From contig NC_061118.1 of NCBI RefSeq assembly GCF_002878395.1, positions 85,605,840-85,669,839 on the forward strand: DNA of 64,000 bases, given 5' to 3'. The stretch is from Capsicum annuum (lineage: Eukaryota; Streptophyta; Magnoliopsida; Solanales; Solanaceae). Below, in pieces: positions 58,396 to 64,000 of this stretch. A program made the position numbers and the translations under genes. The notes below the pieces were generated by a model, which had not been told where the DNA came from, made no database searches, and worked only from the letters and a program-made list of their open reading frames with translations. Each line of letters opens with the position of its first letter. Within the stretch, counting starts at the first letter, position 1.

Positions 58396-60034
58396 TACGG
58401 CATTATAATATCACTATTAATTTCACTATGATGTCATTATTAACTTTTTTTAATAAATGTATTTATTTAGGTACCATAAATGGAGGGATCAATAACAATA
58501 AGGATGGATTGACATGGTGAATAGATAGAGAAAAATAATCGATATGTATTGCATTAAAAGAAGGGTGAAATGCTAGAGACGATAGCTATGATAGTCCAAA
58601 GTGATGTTTTTTATGAAGATTTTGTGAACTTAATCATTATCTATTACAGACTGAATTATCAACCGAAAGAACTCGCTATTATCTACATACACAACTCCTT
58701 AGAAAATCAGAGGGTACTACCTTTCAAGATAACCAATCAGGTTCAGTGGCGTGCTTATCTTAGTGATTCAGCAAGGTCGGTGTTAAGGGTGTGCATGGTT
58801 GAAATACCAAGAGAGAATGAGAACTAAAATATATAAGAAGAACAACAACAAGTCATTTTTGATGATAAGCTGGATGATCTGGACATGAATATTCCAAATA
58901 ATGATCAAATACCTACGCCCATTGTTGCGAGCAATACGGTGGGCAAATCTTCTCAATCAACATAGTTGGGAAATCATCAAGATGATGAGAATAGATTTTA
59001 CAAGGTAATGTCATTCAATGATAAGAAATAACTATCTACTTCTTTGTTTATTTCTTTCTTGAAAAAATTCAGACAAAAGAAGGTGATTGATTCGAGCAAA
59101 GTCTTTTCTTTAGATGTGCTAATCTGAATTGCAAGTGGTAGTTGAGGGCTGTGAAATACTTAAGTTCTAACATATTTGTCAATAGTATTCGTAAAAAGTA
59201 TCACACATGTGATTCAAATCACATTATGAGCTAAAATCCTCACGCCACCGTAGAGGTCCTCGGTCAATATTTCTAGAATAGATTCTCCAATGGCAAAGGC
59301 CTTCTACAAGTGATATGGACATTCAAATTCTTAGAATTGAATATTACAGTCAGTTATTGGAAGATATATACTGCCATGGGGATTTCCAAGGAATTGGTTA
59401 TGGGGACACATGAGCACAGGTATACAGTCCTCAATGCCTACCATTATATGCTTGAGTCCACAAATCTAAAAAGTAAGATGGGGTTGCATGTTGATGAAAA
59501 TGGATGGTTCAAGTACTTTTTTTCATCCTATAGTGCTTGGATTCTTGGTTTTCAACATTTGAGAAAAGTCATAACCATCGACGGGACCTTCTTGAGGACA
59601 AAGTATTACAGAGATTTGCTAGCGGCGGTGGCACAAGATGCGGAGAGTCACATCTTTTCTATCACTTTTTGTGTAGTAGGCAAGGAATGCGATGCCTTAT
59701 ATGGATATTTTTTTGTAAACATACAAAGATACATTGAATATACCGAAGAGTTGTGTTTTATTTTAAATAGGCATCCAAGTATCCCAAAGATGGGTTTAAT
59801 TTTCTACACTTCATCTTACTTTTGTTGTTGCTTGAGGCATCTTGGAGATAATATTCAAAACAACTTTCACAATGAAAAGGTCGTGACCCTTTTTTATCGA
59901 TCATCTCAATCATATAATAGAGATGAGTTTTTTGACCATTTCAATCAAATAATAGATATGTATTCCAAGGCACTAGAATATTTCATACGTATCGGTTTTG
60001 AGAGATGGAGCTGGCCATTCTGTCTAGCAAATAG

Positions 60035-60112
60035 GTACATTCTTATGTATTTAATGTCTTGTTTGAGTTACAAGCTTAGTATGATGTCGTACTAAATGAT
60101 TCTTTTATATAG
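60035..60112 (+). other. Intron in the MULE transposase gene
   Basis: GTACATTCTTATG begins and TTTTATATAG ends a 78-bp, AT-rich segment. Without it the frame runs from PFCLANR into NIVELVNSLFGVE in the same phase; with it the frame stops at 60093. This is the junction expected from the order of conserved blocks. Confidence 0.7.
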
Positions 60113-60722
60113 ATATAATATTATTATAACAAACATAGTTGAATTAGTGAATTCTTTGTTTGGCGTTGAAAGAGAATTTTCCATCGTGGCACTATTTGAT
60201 AAAATAAACAAGAAGTATGATAAATTAATTCACAAAAGGCTATGCAATTTACAAATGCGGGAACCAGATTTGTTTTAGAAGCAGAAAAACAAATATCATC
60301 GAATGTCAGTTTGGAGAATAGGTTATTTGCTCACCAAATAGAAGATTACAAATTTAGTATCGATGGTCATGGTGATGTTGCCATGGTCAATCTTCAAACA
60401 AGATCTTATATGTACAGAGTTTTTGACTTGGATAAAATACCCTGTACACATGCTATGGCAGTGCTTCAATCCAAATCAGTGCATAATATGAAACTAAAAT
60501 TTTTGAGTTCTCGTCTCTATAATATTCAGCGAAAAGATATATAATGACATATAGTGAGAACATTAATCTAGTACCTCCCGAAGAATCTTGGATTGTTCCT
60601 GTATAGCTTTTGGGGAGATTAATATCTCCTCTATTTATTGCTCCAAGAACTATGAAATCGAGAAGAAAGCGATATAAGAGGAGGCATGGAGTTGAAGAAT
60701 CATTTCCATCAAGAAAAAAAAC

Positions 60723-60764
60723 TGCTCCGTATGTAAGAACGTTGTCCACAAAAGAACTACATGC
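60723..60764 (+). other. CCHC zinc knuckle at the end of the MULE transposase
   Basis: In the frame starting at 60723 the text CSVCKNVVHKRTTC fits C-x2-C-x4-H-x4-C (Cys 60723 and 60732, His 60747, Cys 60762). It follows the basic segment RYKRRHGVEESFPSRKK in a different frame; the shift lies in the run of A at 60713-60720. Plant MuDR-like transposases often end in such a knuckle. Confidence 0.7.
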
Positions 60765-60849
60765 CCGGATCATAACTATGATCGTTGTAATAGCAAAACA
60801 TGTGTTGTTGTTTGTTATGGACTTTGATATTTGTAACTTATTATTGTGA

Positions 60850-61190
60850 ACGTAAATATTATTATTTATTATATAAAATATCTTTTTACTAACTTGTGCA
60901 TCAATAAAAAGAGGAAAAACAATAACTAAATACAACAGACCACAAAATTATTTTTCAGCAGATTACTCATCTATTGCAATAGATGGATATTTGTAAGAAT
61001 AACACAATACAGTTCATCAAACTGGAATGTGTTCCTCCATCAGATGACCAAATCTATTGCAATAGATGAGTAATCTGTTGGAATAACAAAATATAGTTCT
61101 TGCCACAAACCTAATAGATAACCAATTAGTTTTAACAGATAGTCCATCAGTTGAAAGAACTCAAAACTCTTGCTATTGCTACTAGATTCA
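60850..61190. repeat. Downstream palindromic minisatellite patch
   Basis: The part up to about 60940 has nothing recognisable. From 60950 words such as CATCTATTGCAATAGATG (60969-60986 and about 61050) and ATCTGTTGGAATAA appear, of the same type as upstream of the transposase. No ORF. Confidence 0.6.
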
Positions 61191-61389
61191 AAATTGTTCC
61201 TTACCTCCAATAATCGACATATTTAACATTTGTTGAGAAAAAGAAATAGACAGAATGAAAACTAAAGAAGAATTAAAAAGTCAAAGTTGACCAAACATAA
61301 ATTTTTTGTGAAACAAAAACAAAATACATTAGGTAGATAGATCCGATATAGAAAATAAAAATACATACGCTAGAAGAAAAGACATAACC

Positions 61390-61592
61390 TTATTATTATT
61401 AATAATAATAATAATAATATTCTCAATTGGCCAATTGTCAACCAATAATAGCAGGGCCCTTCTCAGCCTATGAATATTTCAGAGCATCCTTTCTCTCACG
61501 GTGGCTAACTCCCATTGGAGTTTATTAACCTGTCTCTAAAGTTCCTACACGGTGTATCGCAGAATAGCAATGTCCCAAAAAGGATCAACCAT
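61390..61592 (-). pseudogene. Small minus-strand ORF, copy 1 (unknown function)
   Basis: From ATG at 61592 the minus strand reads MVDPFWDIAILRYTV, then, across single stops, RQVNKLQWELATVRERML and HRLRRALLLLVD. It is leucine- and arginine-rich with heptad spacing, suggesting a short coiled coil. The second copy (62523) has the corresponding ERxIHELWWELGIMKARQ-type text, so the frame is conserved between copies although the DNA has diverged. A TATA-like box lies upstream (61825-61818), and a possible 111-bp intron (61705-61595, GTAAGT...TTCTAG) ends three bases before the ATG. I do not recognise the family; it may be a passenger ORF of the MULE. Confidence 0.45.
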
Positions 61593-61594
61593 AA

Positions 61595-61705
61595 CTAGAA
61601 CACACATAAATGGACAAAAAATGTAAAAACAATAGTAAAGAAAGGATCCCGAATGTAATACAATGTATAATACCAACTAGTAGATTTACCAAAAAAAAAA
61701 CTTAC
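61595..61705 (-). other. Possible intron upstream of the small ORF, copy 1
   Basis: On the minus strand GTAAGTTTTTTTTTTGG starts and GTGTGTTCTAG ends an AT-rich 111-bp segment. Copy 2 lacks this part entirely. Confidence 0.4.
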
Positions 61706-61817
61706 CCCAACGAGAAAGAAATATGCTCTTTGAAGAGAAGTTGTTGAAGATGTAATACGAAAGAAAAAATGCAAGAAATAAATAAAGTGGAGTAGAATGA
61801 ACGAGTATGGATGGACC

Positions 61818-61825
61818 TATTTATA
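61818..61825 (-). promoter_or_regulatory. TATA-like box of the small ORF, copy 1
   Basis: TATAAATA on the minus strand (TCTATAAATAGG), preserved at 62570-62563 in the second copy. Confidence 0.45.
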
Positions 61826-61990
61826 GATGATTGAATCTAAATATGGTAGGCAAAAATTCATGACTATTCACCTCCTTCAGTAAATTTAACTGATGATGTT
61901 TTGATTATTTTGAAAAGTCATAATTAAATCTAACAGATGACTTTTTAATTATTATGAAAAGTCATGACTTTTAAGATTTTCTATAATATA

Positions 61991-62150
61991 ACCATTTTAT
62001 TGAATTGTTGTAACTCTTGTATCAATCTGTTGCAATATATGGTCCATCTATGTCAACAAATTAATCATCTATTGCAACATATGATCCATCTGTTGCAACA
62101 TATGATCCATTTGTTGCAACATATGGTTCATCCATTGTAACAAACGCTTA
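61991..62150. repeat. Minisatellite patch between the duplicated copies
   Basis: Four or five tandem units of CATCTGTTGCAACATATGAT-like sequence (62025-62145), the same word family as at 57850-58395. Confidence 0.75.
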
Positions 62151-62349
62151 ATCCCTACCACCTACCATCGACATGTGAGGATAAAAAATACATAGAATGA
62201 AAATTAAATAAGAATTATAATCCAAAGTCGAGCAAACATAGAATTTTGAATCCATTACGTACAAAAATACAACAAAAAATAGACATTAGGTTCCTCCCAT
62301 AGCTAGATCCGATATAATAAAACAAAATAAATATGTTAAAAGGAAAAAT

Positions 62350-62523
62350 ATAACCTTATTATTATTATTATTATCAACCGACCAATCGTCATTCAGTAGC
62401 AGGAGGACCCTCCTCTGCCTTGCTTTCATGATGCCCAACTCCCACCAGAGTTCATGAATCTACCTTTCAAGTTCCAGAAAGGAGTCATGCATAATCACCT
62501 TTTCCCCTTCCGAATAAATCATA
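62350..62523 (-). pseudogene. Small minus-strand ORF, copy 2 (unknown function)
   Basis: ATG at 62523 opens MIYSEGEKVIMHDSFLELER, then a TAG (62462-62460), then IHELWWELGIMKARQRRVLL and LLNDDWSVDN, running into Asn codons from the microsatellite. The core aligns with copy 1 over about 45 residues. The TATA-like box is 40-47 bp upstream of the ATG, close enough to drive a short transcript. Unknown function. Confidence 0.45.
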
Positions 62524-62562
62524 TCTAGAAGTGGAGTAGACTAAACGAACAAGGAAGGACCT

Positions 62563-62570
62563 ATTTATAG
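62563..62570 (-). promoter_or_regulatory. TATA-like box of the small ORF, copy 2
   Basis: TATAAATA on the minus strand (CTCTATAAATAGG), 40 bp upstream of ATG 62523. Confidence 0.5.
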
Positions 62571-62744
62571 AGGATTGAATTTGAATGAGTTAGTCAAAAA
62601 TTCACAACTATTCTTCTCTTTTTAATAATTACATCCCTTAATTAAATAAAACTGGTGACTTTTCAATTATGTAAATTAAAAAAGGATCTAAATACAATAT
62701 TTATATTTATTTTATTTCAAAAAGAAAATTGCTTCAAAATAAAT

Positions 62745-62945
62745 CCAACAGATGGGTAATCTATTGAAAGTATAATCTATTTATTTGATAATTTACAATA
62801 TTTTGGAAATCTATTGCAATAGATGTATATAAACAGATAAGTCATTTGTTGTAACACATTGATCATCTATTATAACAAATGTTTATAATTATTTTAATAA
62901 TTTTAACAGATGTGTCATCTGTTGCAACATGTTAGTCATCTGTTT
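62745..62945. repeat. Third downstream minisatellite patch
   Basis: Words such as ATCTATTGCAATAGATG, CATTTGTTGTAACACATTGA and CATCTGTTGCAACATG, again of the CAACAGATGACTCATCTGTTG family. It ends where the next MULE-like ORF starts. Confidence 0.65.
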
Positions 62946-63480
62946 ATTCAAATTAAGCTATAGATGTGGTAGGAAAAATAAGGTGCATCCAAATAGATGG
63001 ATTCACTTTTATGTTTGGGAGTTATGTATTAATGATAAGGTCATCATGACAACACACATAATGTACAATGATTTTATAATTGCAGTTTTTAATCGATTAG
63101 GCATTGATAATTTAAACATGATCCTGCATTGTACAATTAAATTTGATAGGTTCGAATTGATAAGGATGAGGAACCATGAAGATGGTGCCGATACCCTATT
63201 ATGATTTAATGATGGTTTTTTCTCATGTTTATGCGTGTCAAGTATTGAGAAGGGATTAATAATTGGTGGAATTTTAGAGATCCAATAGCAGTTGGACTGA
63301 CTTTAAGGGTGCAATGGACTTTGAGAAGGCCTTCGAAGCCTCCTACTGCAACAAATAAGAACAAAAAACAATAGAAATTCCCATGGCCCAAATTTATATG
63401 GATGGGTTATTCGAGCAGATAATTATATGCCAGAAGGAGCCATAAGAGAATACCTACAAAGGAAAAAGAGTTCATGAAAG
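62929..63480 (+). pseudogene. N-terminal fragment of a second MULE transposase
   Basis: The clean frame 62929-63204 has WIHFYVWELCINDKVIMTTH, IMYNDFIIAVFNRLGIDNLN, LHCTIKFDRFELIRMRNHED and GADTLL, followed across a stop by FNDGF. The order of a Y-x-D-F helix, a R-L-G-I-D block and a short acidic D-D-A/G-D-x-L segment is the PB1-like N-terminal module of plant MULE transposases, and has the same shape as 58570-58740 in the first MULE. The transposase core is not seen; after 63240 only weak pieces remain. The first 20 codons overlap the minisatellite and may not be real. Confidence 0.45.
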
Positions 63481-63539
63481 ATTATATGGAATACCCCGTA
63501 CTTCTACCTAGCTTAAATTCATTCCAATAATGTCAAAGT

Positions 63540-64000
63540 CTTGTTTTAAAGATAAATCCACTTTTATACATGTGGTATTTTCAATATTTTCATTTTTTAT
63601 CATGTGGAAAATTGAATAAGCTTTCCATCGATACCAAATTTACCCAAATCTGACCCCCGGGCGAAGAGTTAGAGCCTTTTTAGTGAGACAGTGTATCACC
63701 TGAGCCATCAGTGCATTGCGGAGCTATCTTAAATGGCAATTTTCAGTTTCTAGTGTTGCTCCATGATAGTGGTGCATCGCTCCAAAGGCCCAGTTCATAA
63801 TTATCTTTTTTCCAGTGGTTTTTCGTGATGTCTCCGCATCGCGCCAAACTTCCAGGTCGCAAGAAAAGTGGCAACGCGATAGCTCCGCATCGCGCCACCA
63901 TGAAGATTCCCAAAATTCTAGTTTTAGTGGCTTGTAGCAATGGTGGCACATTGTACCAGAGATAAAAATCAAGAATTTTCTAGTTTTTACGATATTAAAT
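63540..64000. repeat. Probable retroelement LTR fragment with CCGCATCGCGCC words
   Basis: No ORF of note. CTTTCCATCGATACCAAATT and GGGCGAAGAGTTAGAGCCTT (63620-63680) recall a sequence common in Solanaceae LTRs (from memory). The word CTCCGCATCGCGCCA occurs at 63833-63847 and 63884-63898, with looser copies near 63711 and 63772. The element continues beyond the window. Confidence 0.4.

Larger units (their letters stand above)
58480..60846 (+). pseudogene. MULE transposase (MuDR-like), decayed
   Basis: The N-terminal part (58570-58827) has VFYEDFVNLIIIYYRLNYQP and LPFKITNQVQWRAYLSDSAR, a PB1-like module of plant MULEs. A DNA-binding zinc finger follows at 59108-59280: RCANLNCKW, KKYHTCDSNH, NPHATVEVLGQYF. 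The transposase core (59310-60034) has VITIDGTFLRTKYYRDLLAA, ECDALYGYFFVNI and CCLRHLGDNIQNNF. A GT-AG intron (60035-60112) is followed by NIVELVNSLFGVEREFS. The SWIM finger (60400-60460) reads YMYRVFDLDKIPCTHAM, with the first two Cys changed to Tyr. A basic stretch and a CCHC knuckle (60723-60764) end it. Stops near 58510 and 59141 and frameshifts near 60260 and 60715 inactivate it. Confidence 0.82.
57480..60900 (+). mobile_element. MuDR-like DNA transposon (MULE), body
   Basis: It contains a decayed transposase gene with zinc-finger DNA-binding part, MULE transposase core, SWIM finger and zinc knuckle, preceded by a low-complexity leader and a palindromic minisatellite. The terminal inverted repeats were not identified, so the limits are approximate. 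The family matches what plant annotation calls MuDR or 'MULE transposase domain' proteins. Confidence 0.7.
61190..61990 (-). repeat. Tandem duplication next to the MULE, copy 1
   Basis: It shares with 62150-62720, in order: AATGAAAACTAAA/AATGAAAATTAAA, an AGATCCGATATA word, an ACATAACC(TTATTATT)n microsatellite, the small-ORF region, GTGGAGTAGA and CCTATTTATAGA. The offset is about 960 bp at the left end and 745 bp at the right end, so copy 2 is about 220 bp shorter in the middle. Confidence 0.75.
62151..62720 (-). repeat. Tandem duplication next to the MULE, copy 2
   Basis: Colinear with 61190-61990 but lacking the part corresponding to about 61600-61740 (the putative intron and leader). 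Carries the (TTA)n microsatellite at 62354-62374 and the TATA-like box at 62563-62570. Confidence 0.75.

Noticed and set aside
60453..60935. Minus-strand frame of 160 codons
   Set aside because: It is antisense to the SWIM finger and zinc knuckle of the MULE transposase and has no recognisable motif.
57300..63500. Terminal inverted repeats of the MULE
   Set aside because: I looked for long inverted copies at both sides but could not find a convincing pair by eye, so no ends are reported.

Overview
The window is a gene-poor stretch of plant nuclear DNA made almost entirely of decayed, nested transposable elements. I found no convincing host gene, tRNA, rRNA or CRISPR array. Evidence for a plant genome: Ty3/gypsy elements of the Athila lineage with primer-binding sites complementary to tRNA-Asp, a chromovirus of the Tekay/Del type with a tRNA-iMet primer site and a C-terminal chromodomain, and a MuDR-like DNA transposon (MULE). 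The style of these elements suits an asterid, probably Solanaceae; that is inference from recalled family resemblance, not from a search.

Layout, using my own letters. Element F (minus strand, Athila-like, gag-protease-env with no RT/RNase H/integrase) runs from its LTR at 20877-22267 down to 17340 and continues from 2135 down past base 1. It was split by element A (plus strand, 2136-17339), a full-length 15.2-kb Athila-like element with LTRs of about 1.4 kb, duplicated PBS-gag, protease, RT, RNase H, integrase and an env-position ORF. The F LTR is also the 3' LTR of a second minus-strand fragment, G (22268-24822). G abuts minus-strand element C (about 25120-30821), which resembles A but lacks the env-position ORF. 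Element D (plus strand, 30822-about 46500) is a Tekay/Del chromovirus. Its RT is split by element E (35514-43904), a second copy of the pol-less Athila family, flanked by a 5-bp target duplication with one mismatch. Element H (about 46501-54785, plus) is an end-truncated Athila copy with gag, protease, RT, RNase H and integrase, itself interrupted by a 1.67-kb insertion (47742-49406). A chromovirus LTR tail (54790-55134) and an AT-rich stretch with local tandem repeats follow.

From about 57480 to 63500 the sequence is MULE-derived: a decayed MuDR-like transposase (zinc-finger DNA-binding part, transposase core, SWIM finger, zinc knuckle) with patches of a palindromic minisatellite on both sides. 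A direct duplication downstream carries a small minus-strand reading frame with its own TATA-like box. The last 0.4 kb looks like another retroelement LTR.

All coding regions carry stops, frameshifts or lost catalytic residues, so the locus is probably silent. The points most worth a second look: two separate insertions share the same pol deletion; GC-rich palindromic words occur at matching places (upstream of the LTR TATA box and again before the env ORF) in two element families; a tandem duplication in A includes a second PBS; and the duplicated small ORF lies beside the MULE.
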